From contig NZ_CP118480.1 in assembly GCF_030450055.1 (NCBI RefSeq), forward strand, positions 1,143,415-1,207,414: a stretch of DNA of 64,000 nucleotides, written 5' to 3'. Position 1 is the first letter of the stretch. Every line of letters begins with the position of its first letter. Source of the stretch: Gallaecimonas kandeliae. GTDB lineage: Bacteria > Pseudomonadota > Gammaproteobacteria > Enterobacterales > Gallaecimonadaceae. The notes beneath the pieces are model-generated. The model saw nothing but the letters and a program-made list of their open reading frames with translations. It did no database searches and was not told the origin of the DNA. Positions 18,204 through 28,297 of this stretch are shown piece after piece. The translations under genes were made by a program, and so were the position numbers.

Positions 18204-19502
18204 ATGAGTGAATATATCGATGCCAACCTGGCGGTGATCGCCCAGCGCTGGCCCGGCCTGATGGCCAGCCTGAGCCAGGCCTCGCCTCTGCCCCTGGAAG
18301 AGGTACAGCTGGCTGAGGGCTTGGACAGCACCTTGCTGGTCAAGGGCATACAGCTGACCAGCCGCCACGACCGCACCCGAGAGGCTAGAACACAGGCCGA
18401 CAACCTGGCGGCCGATGCTCCCAGGGCACACCTGTACGGCACCGGCCTTGGCGACCTGCAGCAGGTTCTGCTGGCCCGGACGGCGCTGGAGCGCCTGGAC
18501 GTCTACATCCTCAACGAGTCGCTGTTCCTGTTGGTGCTGCAACTCCTTGATCAGCGCCAGTGGCTGGCCGACCCTCGTGTGGTGCTGCACCAGGCCGCCG
18601 ACAGCCCGGAGATCCAGTTGCCCTTCCTGGTCAACCCTGCCGAACTGGTGCTGGTCAGCGATGCCAACGCCAAGATCCGCGACCGCCTGATCAGCGAGCT
18701 GGACCAGCCTTTCAACAACAGGCGTTTCCTGGCCGATGCCCCGGCGCGCCTGGCGCGCATCGAGGCCAACAGTCCCTTCTTTGCCAAGGACCAGGACGTG
18801 CGGGTGCTCTTTGGCACTGCTCCCGGCCGGGAAGTGCTGGTGGTGGCGACAGGGCCTTCCCTGGAGCGGCATTACGGCTATCTGCGCCAGCGCCGCCAGC
18901 AACAGGACGGTCCACTGCTGATCGCCGTGGACACGGCCCTAAAGCCGCTGCAGGCCAATGGCATCAGACCGGATCTGGTGGTGACCCTGGATTACGGCAT
19001 CACCGAAGCTGAGTTACCTTGCCAGGACAGTGCCGGCATAGGCCTGGTCTATTTCCCTACCACCAACAGCGAGCTGCTGGCCGCCTGGCAGGGGCCCCGT
19101 TACCTGGCTTTTACCACCAGCCCCTTCTTCGAAAGGCTGCGCCGGGAATTGGACAGGGGCCTGCTCAACAACGCCGGCTCTGTGATCCACCCGGCCCTGG
19201 ATCTGGCCGTTCAGATGGGGGGCAAGGAAGTGGTGCTGTTCGGCGCAGATTTCGCCTTTCCTGGCGACAAGAGCCATGCCGGTTGGCAGAACGGCGAACT
19301 GGGGCTGGCCCCGGGCCAGAGCGTCGAGTGGACCCTGGACGGCTACGGTAACAGGGTCAAGACGTTGCGCAATTTTCGCAGCTACCTGTGCGGGGTGGAG
19401 CGCTATATCGCCAAGCACCCCCAGGTGGCCTTCTACAACAGCTCCAAGGCCGGCGCCCTGATCCAGGGGGCCCACTTTCACCCCGAATTGGTGACATCAT
19501 GA
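18204..19502 (+). CDS. second Maf-like (DUF115) protein, short form
   Basis: This 432-residue protein carries the DUF115 core (EVLVVATGPSLERHYG, with ATGPS at residues 215-219; then IRPDLVVTLDYG and VVLFGADFAFPG) but lacks much of the N- and C-terminal flanks of the 722-residue Maf upstream. ATG 18204 (MSEYIDAN) is chosen over an in-frame TTG at 18192. Two or more Maf paralogues with different acceptors are common in glycosylated polar flagella. It may act on another flagellin or another sugar form. Its last four bases overlap the next gene. Confidence 0.85.
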   Translation: MSEYIDANLAVIAQRWPGLMASLSQASPLPLEEVQLAEGLDSTLLVKGIQLTSRHDRTREARTQADNLAADAPRAHLYGTGLGDLQQVLLARTALERLDVYILNESLFLLVLQLLDQRQWLADPRVVLHQAADSPEIQLPFLVNPAELVLVSDANAKIRDRLISELDQPFNNRRFLADAPARLARIEANSPFFAKDQDVRVLFGTAPGREVLVVATGPSLERHYGYLRQRRQQQDGPLLIAVDTALKPLQANGIRPDLVVTLDYGITEAELPCQDSAGIGLVYFPTTNSELLAAWQGPRYLAFTTSPFFERLRRELDRGLLNNAGSVIHPALDLAVQMGGKEVVLFGADFAFPGDKSHAGWQNGELGLAPGQSVEWTLDGYGNRVKTLRNFRSYLCGVERYIAKHPQVAFYNSSKAGALIQGAHFHPELVTS

Positions 19503-19759
19503 AGACCCTTGCCGACTGCCAGCAAGCCTGCCTGACCCAAGCCCGGCTGTTCCGCCTGGGTATGAACACCGAGGCTGCCCTCGAGATGGTGACCCTGCTC
19601 GAAGAGATCATTGGCCTTGTGAGCAAGAGCGGCCAGCCGCAACCGCAGTTGGTGCAGGTTTTCGGTGAGATGCTGCGCTGCCAGGAACGCCAGGATTGGC
19701 TGGGACTGGCGGACTACCTGGAGTTCGAGTTGCAGGAACTGCTCGGCGCCAGCCGCTGA
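19499..19759 (+). CDS. hypothetical 86-residue protein, coupled to second maf
   Basis: I do not recognise this family. The product is predicted helical, acidic and leucine-rich (LEMVTLLEEIIGLV, DWLGLADYLEFELQELL), without signal peptide or membrane segment, and has two cysteines (residues 7 and 11) near the N-terminus. Its ATG overlaps the stop of the DUF115 gene in an ATGA junction, which indicates translational coupling and a real gene. A strong terminator follows. A small partner or adaptor of the Maf protein is the obvious guess, but nothing in the sequence proves it. Confidence 0.75.
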   Translation: MKTLADCQQACLTQARLFRLGMNTEAALEMVTLLEEIIGLVSKSGQPQPQLVQVFGEMLRCQERQDWLGLADYLEFELQELLGASR

Positions 19760-19765
19760 CCTGAA

Positions 19766-19791
19766 AAAAAACCGGCCAAGGCCGGTTTTTT
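19766..19791. terminator. bidirectional terminator between maf unit and pse operon
   Basis: AAAAAACCGGCC pairs with GGCCGGTTTTTT around a two-base AA centre, with A- and T-runs on the two sides, so it can stop transcription from both converging units. Confidence 0.92.
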
Positions 19792-19804
19792 CATGTCCGG
19801 CCGC

Positions 19805-20854
19805 TCAGTCCAGCAGTTCCCAGGCGACGGCTGTGCCGGCGGTTACCGCCTGGCGGGTGCGCCGGCCTATGACCGCATCCTGGTGTTTGGGAGCCAAGCC
19901 GAAACCGGGGCGGATACGGCGCAGGTGTTCAGGCCTTATCTCGGTGCCGGCGGGGAGATCGGCGACGAAATAGAGGGAGCGGCGAAAGCGCAGGTTGGCC
20001 TTTTCCCCTTCGCTGCGTTTGTCCTCGCCGCTGCCGAGGGCTTCCCAGGTGTCGCGGCAGTCACGGGCCAGTTGCGCCAGCTCGGCCGGCTCCAGGGAAA
20101 AGGCCGCGTCCGGGCTGTCGTCGTCCCTGGAGAGGATGAAATGCTTCTCGACAATACTGGCCCCCAGCGCGACGGCGGCACTGGCTGCCAGGGTGCCGAG
20201 GCTGTGATCGGACAATCCCACCACCACCTTGAAACGCTCGGCCAAGGCCTGCATGCGCTTGAGGTTGGCGTCCTTGAGGGGAGTGGGGTAAGAGCTGATG
20301 CAGTGCAGCAGGGCGATGTCGCGGGCGCCGTTGTCCCGGGCACAGGCCAGGGTCTCGGCTATCTCCTCGAAGTTGCTCATGCCGGTGGAGATGATCAGCG
20401 GCTTGCCGGTGCTGGCCATCTTGGCCACCAAGGGCAGATCCGTGGCTTCGAAGGAGGCAACCTTGTAAGCGGGTACGTCCAGGGACTCCAGGAAATCCAC
20501 CGCCGTCTCATCGAAGGGGGAGGAAAAGATCACCAGGCCATGCTGGCGGGCCCGAGCGAAGAGGGCCGAGTGCCAATCCCAGGGCGTATACGCCTTTTCG
20601 TAGAGCTCGTAGAGGCTGTAGCCGTCCCAGAGCCCGCCCTGGATACGAAAATCCGGCAGGTCCAGATCCAGGGTCATGGTGTCGGCCGTGTAGGTCTGCA
20701 ACTTGATGGCCTGTACCCCGGCGTCGGCGGCGGCGTCGATGTGGGCCAGGGCCTTGTCCAGGGAACCGCTGTGGTTGCAGGATAGTTCGGCGATAACGAA
20801 TGGTGGCTGGCCAGGGCCGATCAGATGGTCCCATATACGAAAAGTGCTGGTCAT
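19805..20854 (-). CDS. pseI: pseudaminic acid synthase PseI
   Basis: PseI condenses the 6-deoxy-altrose sugar made by PseG with phosphoenolpyruvate to give pseudaminic acid. The 349-residue product has the NeuB-type TIM-barrel (FVIAELSCNHSGSLDKAL; AIKLQTYTADTM; LLHCISSYPTP; IVEKHFIL) and a C-terminal SAF/antifreeze-like domain (ADLPAGTEIRPEHLRRIRPG). YTADTMT is typical of PseI rather than of sialic acid synthase. It is the last gene of the minus-strand operon and overlaps the formyltransferase-like gene by four bases. Confidence 0.94.
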   Translation of the reverse strand: MTSTFRIWDHLIGPGQPPFVIAELSCNHSGSLDKALAHIDAAADAGVQAIKLQTYTADTMTLDLDLPDFRIQGGLWDGYSLYELYEKAYTPWDWHSALFARARQHGLVIFSSPFDETAVDFLESLDVPAYKVASFEATDLPLVAKMASTGKPLIISTGMSNFEEIAETLACARDNGARDIALLHCISSYPTPLKDANLKRMQALAERFKVVVGLSDHSLGTLAASAAVALGASIVEKHFILSRDDDSPDAAFSLEPAELAQLARDCRDTWEALGSGEDKRSEGEKANLRFRRSLYFVADLPAGTEIRPEHLRRIRPGFGLAPKHQDAVIGRRTRQAVTAGTAVAWELLD

Positions 20855-21486
20855 GTTTCTTTCTCCAAATAGATTCGGTACCTATGTCCCCTCCATTCAA
20901 AAAAGGCGGGATAGCGTACAGGATCGGCGACCCTCAACAGATCGAATTGGCTGGCAAGGCTTAGCTTGGGATCAAGACGGCTATCTTGAGGAGTGCGTTT
21001 TCGATAATAACTACCTTTGCCTTGCTGCGGCTGTGGTTTTAGTGTCGGCCAAAGGGCGAGAAAACGGTCCATCAGCTTCAATTCGGCGGCAAATAGGCTT
21101 TGGTTAATCTCGTCACACAACTCATGACCTTCGAAAACGAGGTCCTCCTGCAGCCAGATATCTCCAGAGTCGACAGGATCGGCGGCGCTAATCAGGCTAA
21201 CAACCAGCGTTGATTTGCCTTCGAGTAATTGCCATATATGGGGACTCCAGCCTCTGCCTTCAGGCAAGGCTGAGGCATGCAATGTTAGGCACTGGCGGTA
21301 GCGCTGTCTGTCTAGATCATTAATTAACTGGCTGCAAGATACTAAGAACAGCACATCCCCTCCAGGTAACTCCTTTTTGTCTGTGTAGACTTGGACGTGG
21401 TGTGTGCTCTGTTCCGCCCATTGTTGCAGTTCTTGCAGTACGGGGTGTGTTTTATCAGTGCAGAGAAGGCTGATGTCATATGGCAT
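20851..21486 (-). CDS. formyltransferase-like protein in the pse operon
   Basis: The 211-residue product has a formyltransferase-fold core: LTLHASALPEGRGWSPH followed by PVDSGDIW. These correspond to the family's N-x-H-x-S-x-L-P and D-x-G-x-I motifs. The His and Asp of the catalytic triad are kept, but the Asn two residues before the His is a threonine. It may formylate or otherwise acylate an amino group of the sugar, or be a non-classical member. GC content is clearly lower than in the flanking genes (27 of 60 bases in line 21301-21360). It overlaps pseG by 11 bases and pseI by four. Confidence 0.75.
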   Translation of the reverse strand: MPYDISLLCTDKTHPVLQELQQWAEQSTHHVQVYTDKKELPGGDVLFLVSCSQLINDLDRQRYRQCLTLHASALPEGRGWSPHIWQLLEGKSTLVVSLISAADPVDSGDIWLQEDLVFEGHELCDEINQSLFAAELKLMDRFLALWPTLKPQPQQGKGSYYRKRTPQDSRLDPKLSLASQFDLLRVADPVRYPAFFEWRGHRYRIYLEKET

Positions 21487-22528
21487 GACGTTGTTCCATC
21501 CATTGACTCACCCGTGCACAACCCCGTCCATCTACTAAGGTAGCTGCTTGACTGGCCATGCTGGGCAGTATTTGTACGGCCTTGGACAATTGTGTTTCCA
21601 ATGTCGGTGGTGAAAAAATCATTGCGGCCCCCGCTGCCTCCAGGTAATGACAGATTGCAATCTGGTTATCGGCTTGAATCATCATTAAACTGGGTATGCC
21701 TAAACAGCACCTTTCCCAAGCGCTACTACCCGCAGCCCCTATCGCTAGATCGATGTCACACAACAATGGTGCCACTGAGGCTTGGGCGTGCCAGTGACAC
21801 CAATTACTTTTCCGGGCCAGCAAGGGGGCTAGACTGGCTCCATGGCGGTAGGTTGGGCCAGTCAGGATATCAAGACGAATTTGTGGGGGGAGGGCATGTT
21901 CAAGTATCTCCGCTAGGGCCAGAGTCAGATTATCGTTGTCGGCCCCCCCAAGATTCAGCAACAGTCGTTGGAGCTGTTGGCGTGGTCTGGTTAGGGATAG
22001 TTCTCGGTATTGGGAAAATTCGCTGCGTAACAGGGCAAACTCTCCACCCAGTAATTTTGCAGTCGATGGCTTGAGCAAGGATTGGTAGTCGTCGGAGCTC
22101 GCACTGGGATTCAGCACGCCATCGCAGGGCAGGGAACGGTCAGCCAGATCGTCTATGGCTAGAATGTGACGGTACAAGGAACGGGTGGCTTCTATCCATG
22201 TTTTATCCAGCCCGTAATGATCTAACACCAGCCAGTCCAGACGGTGCTGCCCCAGTGCCTTTTGAAAACGTGCAATCTCTTGCTCAAGGCTGCAGCTTAA
22301 CCATGCCTCATTTGCCGGATTGGAAGAAATAGGGGCAGGGCTTTGAGGGAGGAGTACCAGAGGTATGCCTTGGCTCTGTATCCATTCGGCTAAATTACCT
22401 TCTGTTGCGGCGACATAGAAGGTGCAGCGGTGGCCGAGCATGGTCAAATGCTGAGCCAAAGCCAAGCAACGCATGACGTGTCCTGTCCCCATCCTGGGGT
22501 TGGCATCGCAGCGAAACCCTATCTCCAT
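21476..22528 (-). CDS. pseG: UDP-2,4-diacetamido-trideoxy-altropyranose hydrolase PseG
   Basis: PseG removes UDP from the bis-acetylated altrose sugar, the fourth step to pseudaminic acid. The 350-residue product begins MEIGFRCDANPRMGTGHVMR; the His in GTGHVMR matches the catalytic His of Campylobacter PseG, and it has the GT-B features LLLNLGGADNDN and GAAGSSAWERCCLGIP. The ATG at 22528 overlaps the upstream stop by one base; a longer in-frame reading upstream is only a shadow of the aminotransferase gene. GC is low (26 of 60 bases in line 21661-21720), unlike its neighbours, suggesting transfer from another genome. Confidence 0.92.
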   Translation of the reverse strand: MEIGFRCDANPRMGTGHVMRCLALAQHLTMLGHRCTFYVAATEGNLAEWIQSQGIPLVLLPQSPAPISSNPANEAWLSCSLEQEIARFQKALGQHRLDWLVLDHYGLDKTWIEATRSLYRHILAIDDLADRSLPCDGVLNPSASSDDYQSLLKPSTAKLLGGEFALLRSEFSQYRELSLTRPRQQLQRLLLNLGGADNDNLTLALAEILEHALPPQIRLDILTGPTYRHGASLAPLLARKSNWCHWHAQASVAPLLCDIDLAIGAAGSSAWERCCLGIPSLMMIQADNQIAICHYLEAAGAAMIFSPPTLETQLSKAVQILPSMASQAATLVDGRGCARVSQWMEQRHAI

Positions 22529-23811
22529 CAGCGGACCTTGAACACCGGCTCCAGAAACTGGCCGCGGAAGTGGCGTTCGAGGGTGCCCTTGGCTTCCACC
22601 TCCGCCAGCAGCGGCAACACCTCGGCATAGGCCGCCAGTAGGGCGTCGATGTCGGCTTCGGTGTGGCAGAGGTTGAGGTTGTGGGTGCCGAGGGTGAGGA
22701 AGCCGCGCTCGATAAGCTCCTGGAGCAGCAGGCTCTTGAGTTCCAGCACGCTGTAGCGCTTGGGTGTCAGGTGCAGGAAGGACCAACTGGGGTGGCCGCT
22801 GGTGGACACCAGCCCTTCGAGGCGGTGCTCGGCGATCAGCCCTTCAAGGCCGTCGAGCAGCCTTTGTCCCAGGCTGGCCAGGCGCGCCGGCCCGTCCAGG
22901 CGCTCCAGCTTGCCGATGGTGGCCTTGGCGGCGGCCAGGGACAGGGTTTCGCCGCCGAAGGTGCCTGAGAAGAAGATGTCGTGCATGCGGGCCATGACCT
23001 CGGCCTTGCCGACGATGGCCGACAAGGGAAAGCCGTTGGCCATGCCCTTGCCGAAGGTGGCCAGATCCGGGGTCACCCCGAACAGCGCCTGGGCGCCGCC
23101 CAGGTGGAAGCGAAAGCCGGTGATGGTCTCGTCGAAGACCAAGAGGGCGCCGTGGCGGCGGCTCAGTTCGGCGACCCCTTCCAGGAAGCCGGCTTTGGGG
23201 TACTGGACGTTCATGGGTTCGAGGATCACGGCGGCGAACTCGCCCGGATGGGCGTCCAGCAGGGCCTTCAGGCTGTCCAGATCGTTGTAGGTGAAGGGAT
23301 GGGTCAGGGCCTTGACCGCCTTGGGCACCCCGAGGTCGCGGCTGGTGGCGCCGATGTACCAGTCCTGCCAGCCATGATAACCGCACACCGCTACCCGCTC
23401 GCGGCCGGTATGGGCCCGGGCCAGGCGGATGGCGGCAGAGGTGGCGTCGGTGCCGTTCTTGCCAAAACGCACCTGGTCGGCGCAGGGGATCAGCCTCACC
23501 AGTTCTTCAGCCACCTCCGCTTCCAGGGGATGGGGCAAAGAAAGGATGCTGCCTTCGGCCAGTTGCTCCACCACGGCTTGGTTTACCTCGGGGTCGGCAT
23601 AACCCAGGCTGATACAGAGCAGGCTGGAGATGAAGTCGGTGTACTGGTTGCCGTCCAGATCCCAGACCTGGCAGCCCAGGCCCTTTTTCAGGAACAGCGG
23701 TGCCACGCCCTGGGGCAGGGCCAGGCGGCTTTTGGAGAAGGTCTGGGTACCCAGGGGGATGCTCTGCTCGGCCCGGGTCAACCAGGCCTGGGACTCATGA
23801 AAACTACGCAT
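22528..23811 (-). CDS. class III PLP aminotransferase (glutamate-1-semialdehyde aminomutase-like)
   Basis: This 427-residue protein resembles HemL-type class III aminotransferases. It has the glycine-rich cofactor site (RFGKNGTDATSAAIRLAR), the DE pair (LLVFDETITGFR) and the PLP lysine in FGKGMANGFPLSA. It is not required in the standard pseudaminic acid route, where PseC does the transamination, so an additional amino group or amino-acid-like substituent is possible. The ATG at 23811 has AAGGAG upstream. It starts four bases after the pseF stop and overlaps pseG by one base. GC is high (40 of 60 in one counted line). Confidence 0.88.
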   Translation of the reverse strand: MRSFHESQAWLTRAEQSIPLGTQTFSKSRLALPQGVAPLFLKKGLGCQVWDLDGNQYTDFISSLLCISLGYADPEVNQAVVEQLAEGSILSLPHPLEAEVAEELVRLIPCADQVRFGKNGTDATSAAIRLARAHTGRERVAVCGYHGWQDWYIGATSRDLGVPKAVKALTHPFTYNDLDSLKALLDAHPGEFAAVILEPMNVQYPKAGFLEGVAELSRRHGALLVFDETITGFRFHLGGAQALFGVTPDLATFGKGMANGFPLSAIVGKAEVMARMHDIFFSGTFGGETLSLAAAKATIGKLERLDGPARLASLGQRLLDGLEGLIAEHRLEGLVSTSGHPSWSFLHLTPKRYSVLELKSLLLQELIERGFLTLGTHNLNLCHTEADIDALLAAYAEVLPLLAEVEAKGTLERHFRGQFLEPVFKVR

Positions 23812-23815
23812 GCTT

Positions 23816-24553
23816 CTACTCCTTGGTCTGGCTGCCGGCGTTACGTTCCAGATGTTGGTTACTCTGTGCCAAGGCGGGGTGGGCGTCGAGAAAGGCGACC
23901 ACATCCTCGGTGGTGAACTGGGGATTGCCCGGGTAGAGGGCCTGGTAGATGGCGCGTACCAGCGCCAGATCTTCCGGGTTGTCCACCGTCAGCCGCAGTT
24001 CGGCCCGGGGGGGCTCCCGCCTGAGCTCGCCCCTGTGGATCTCCTGCTCATGGCTGCGGAAATAGTAGGTGACATGTTCGCGCTCCATGGGCGCCTGGGC
24101 CTGGGCATCGAGGCGTTTGAGCCAGTCGTAGCTGAGTATTTCCGCATCCAGGCCGTCTGGGAAGCTCGGGTCCCAGCAGTTGCTGGAGTAGTCGAAGCCG
24201 CCAGCCAGATGTTGGGCGATCAGCTGGTCTATCACCTGGGGGTCGGCCAAGGGACAATCGGCGGTCAGCCTCACTACTTGGCTGGGCTGGTAGGGGCGCG
24301 CCGCCGCCGCAAAGCGGCCCAGCACGTCCTTGAGGTCGCCGCGGTAAAAGGCAATGCCCTCATGCGCTAGCCAATCCGCCAAGGGATCGTCGCTCTCGTC
24401 GGTGCTGGTGGCCACCAGCAGTTTGTCTATGTTGCGGCAGCGGGCCAGACGTTCCAATTGCCGCCCTATCATGGGCATGCCGAGGATATCCGCCATCACC
24501 TTGCCGGGCAGTCGGCTCGAACTCATGCGGGCCTGCAAAATGGCGAGGATCAT
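23816..24553 (-). CDS. pseF: pseudaminic acid cytidylyltransferase PseF (SpsF-like)
   Basis: PseF activates the sugar with CTP to give the CMP donor used by Maf. The 245-residue product opens MILAILQARMSSSRLPGKVM, the nucleotide-binding loop of SpsF/NeuA-type cytidylyltransferases, and has RLTADCPLADPQVIDQL and DYSSN further on. It is an SpsF-type rather than a classical NeuA-type enzyme, so the donor role is inferred from the operon. Its ATG overlaps the pseH stop by four bases. Confidence 0.85.
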   Translation of the reverse strand: MILAILQARMSSSRLPGKVMADILGMPMIGRQLERLARCRNIDKLLVATSTDESDDPLADWLAHEGIAFYRGDLKDVLGRFAAAARPYQPSQVVRLTADCPLADPQVIDQLIAQHLAGGFDYSSNCWDPSFPDGLDAEILSYDWLKRLDAQAQAPMEREHVTYYFRSHEQEIHRGELRREPPRAELRLTVDNPEDLALVRAIYQALYPGNPQFTTEDVVAFLDAHPALAQSNQHLERNAGSQTKE

Positions 24554-25104
24554 CGGCAGCGCTCCCAAAACCCGTCGGCTGTCAGTCCCAGCAGTACCAA
24601 GTCCATGCCTTTGCCTGCCACCTGCACATACTGGCTGCGTCGGCCTTCGAGAAGGAAACCGCATTTTTCGAAGGCCTTGATGGAAGCGTGATTCTCGCAG
24701 TAGGCGCCGGCTTGTACCCTGTTGAGGTTGAGGGTGATGAAGGCATGCTCGCATATCAAGGCTATGGTTTCCGTGGCCACCCCTTTGCCCCAATGCTCCT
24801 TGTCGCCGATGAACAGACTGATGTCGGCGCGCCTGTGCTGCCAATTAATGGGGCCAAGTTTGATGTTGCCGATGTGCAGATCGGTCTCTCGCCAGCAGAT
24901 GGCAAAGAGCTGTTCGTCAAGCTGGCCGTCGAGGCGTTCGACGAAACGGTTCATGGCCTGGAGCGACCAGGGATGATAGCGGGTCTCCAGGAAACGGTTG
25001 ACCTCGGGGTCATGCAACCAGCCCTGGTAACGCGGCCCCAGATCGCTCGGGAGGATCTCGCGAAGGCCGATGCGGGGGCTGGTCAGAAAATAGTTATTGT
25101 CCAT
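24550..25104 (-). CDS. pseH: PseH, UDP-4-amino-sugar N-acetyltransferase
   Basis: PseH acetylates the 4-amino group of the altrose intermediate with acetyl-CoA. The 184-residue GNAT protein starts MDNNYFLTSPRIGLREIL and has the acetyl-CoA loop HWGKGVATE and the C-terminal ENHASIKAFEKCGF typical of RimJ/RimL-like GNATs. ATG 25104 is chosen because AAGGA lies eight bases upstream; an ATG nine bases further upstream is possible. It overlaps the aldo/keto reductase end by 11 bases. Confidence 0.86.
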   Translation of the reverse strand: MDNNYFLTSPRIGLREILPSDLGPRYQGWLHDPEVNRFLETRYHPWSLQAMNRFVERLDGQLDEQLFAICWRETDLHIGNIKLGPINWQHRRADISLFIGDKEHWGKGVATETIALICEHAFITLNLNRVQAGAYCENHASIKAFEKCGFLLEGRRSQYVQVAGKGMDLVLLGLTADGFWERCR

Positions 25105-25935
25105 CGTTAGCATCCTTTTCCTTTGGCCAAAGGGATGGATTGAGCAGCTGGCCATCATTGCAGGCCAGCGCTGCCAGGGACTGTGGCCTGGCCTGAGAGG
25201 CGGCTTCCAGCACGCCTTGGAGTTGAGCAAGGTTTTGAACCCCCAGCACCCAGCCGTCCACCTGGGGCTGGCCGGCGGCGAAATCCAGGGCTTTTTGCAA
25301 TGGTGCGCCGGGCTGGGCGTCCCAGGCGGCCAAGGCCGGATGCTGGCGGACCCAAGCCGGGCGTGCGGCGGGGGGCATCAACAACAGGCCCTGCAGGTAA
25401 AGGGAGCGGGCATGCACCCTGATCCCTCTGTCCTTCAATATCGGCAGCAGCGGCAGAAACCTTTGGTCCAATGGGTTGAGCGGCAGTTGCACCCAATCGA
25501 TGGGATAACGGCTAAGGATCGCTTCCAACTGGGCCGGCTCGTAGACGGATACGCCTATGGCGCCGCAAAGTCCCACATCCTTGAGGCGGGTCAGTTCGGT
25601 ATAGGAGGCCGGGTTGGCCAGCAAGATCTCTGGCCGGTGCAAGAGCACGGCCTCTACCTGAGGCCGCCGAAGGCTGGACAGGGATTGGCGCAGCAGCGTC
25701 TCTGCCTGGCCTGGGGCTGTCCATCCGGGGATCTTGGTGACCAGGGCAAAAGGCCGGGTCATCAAGCGGCCCAGGCGGGCTTCGGCATCGCCGTAAAGCT
25801 GGGCTGTATCCAGGCAGTGAATGCCGGCGCTATAGGCCTCTTCGAGCAGGGCGGCCAGGGCCTCATCGCTCAGGCGTGAATGGTCGTGGGCTATGCCGTA
25901 GTCCAGGCCGAACTGCACAGTGCCTAGCACCAGTT

Positions 25936-25939
<4 letters not shown>
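25094..25939 (-). CDS. aldo/keto reductase in the pse operon
   Basis: This 281-residue member of the aldo/keto reductase superfamily starts MKLVLGTVQFGLDYGIA. The catalytic tetrad is visible as Asp and Tyr in CLDTAQLYG, Lys in VTKIPG and His in LLHRPE. It would use NADPH to reduce a carbonyl. It is not a step of the known six-enzyme pseudaminic acid route, although similar genes occur in other bacterial sugar clusters. It starts within the last four bases of pseC, so it belongs to the same transcript. The substrate is unknown. Confidence 0.88.
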
Positions 25940-28076
<2,137 letters not shown>

Positions 28077-28110
28077 TTATCTCCACGTGAGGCTGAGCTT
28101 AAAGTGGTAA

Positions 28111-28126
28111 AGCAAATTGCGCGCCA
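28111..28126 (-). promoter_or_regulatory. sigma-54 promoter of the pseudaminic acid operon
   Basis: On the minus strand, TGGCGCGCAATTTGCT matches TGGCACG-N4-TTGCW with one mismatch and exactly ten bases between GG (28125-28124) and GC (28113-28112). Transcription would start near 28101, giving a leader of roughly 28 bases to pseB. Confidence 0.8.
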
Positions 28127-28134
28127 TCGCGCAA
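28117..28134. repeat. inverted repeat overlapping the pse promoter
   Basis: TTGCGCG (28117-28123) and CGCGCAA (28128-28134) form a perfect palindrome with a four-base centre CCAT. It covers the -24 element of the pse promoter, so a bound protein could block or shape sigma-54 polymerase binding. Confidence 0.7.
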
Positions 28135-28171
28135 AACGCAAAGATATTAAAATTAATCCCTGCTGAACACT

Positions 28172-28187
28172 GGCATCTATGGATGCC
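28172..28187. repeat. small inverted repeat in the pseB-flrA intergenic region
   Basis: GGCATC (28172-28177) and GATGCC (28182-28187) flank TATG, and a third GGCATC follows at 28192-28197. The 224-base divergent region is A/T-rich compared with the genes. No gene is seen in it. Confidence 0.5.
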
Positions 28188-28240
28188 GATGGGCATCATA
28201 AAACGGCAAGGCGCCTGAGGCACAGGGGCTTTTTCTTCAC

Positions 28241-28246
28241 TATAAC
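28241..28246 (+). promoter_or_regulatory. possible -10 element of the flrA promoter
   Basis: TATAAC fits the sigma-70 -10 box at five of six bases, 52 bases before the flrA ATG. No good -35 box lies 16-18 bases upstream, so the call is weak. No sigma-54 or sigma-28 site precedes flrA. Confidence 0.3.
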
Positions 28247-28297
28247 AAAAGCTTGCATTATGGTGCGGCGCCAAAGAAGAGAACGGTTTAGTAAGGC

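Noticed and set aside
28172-28186. Plus-strand sigma-54 promoter for flrA around TGGCATCTATGGATGC
   Set aside because: There are eleven bases between GG and GC instead of ten, a spacing not tolerated by sigma-54 polymerase.
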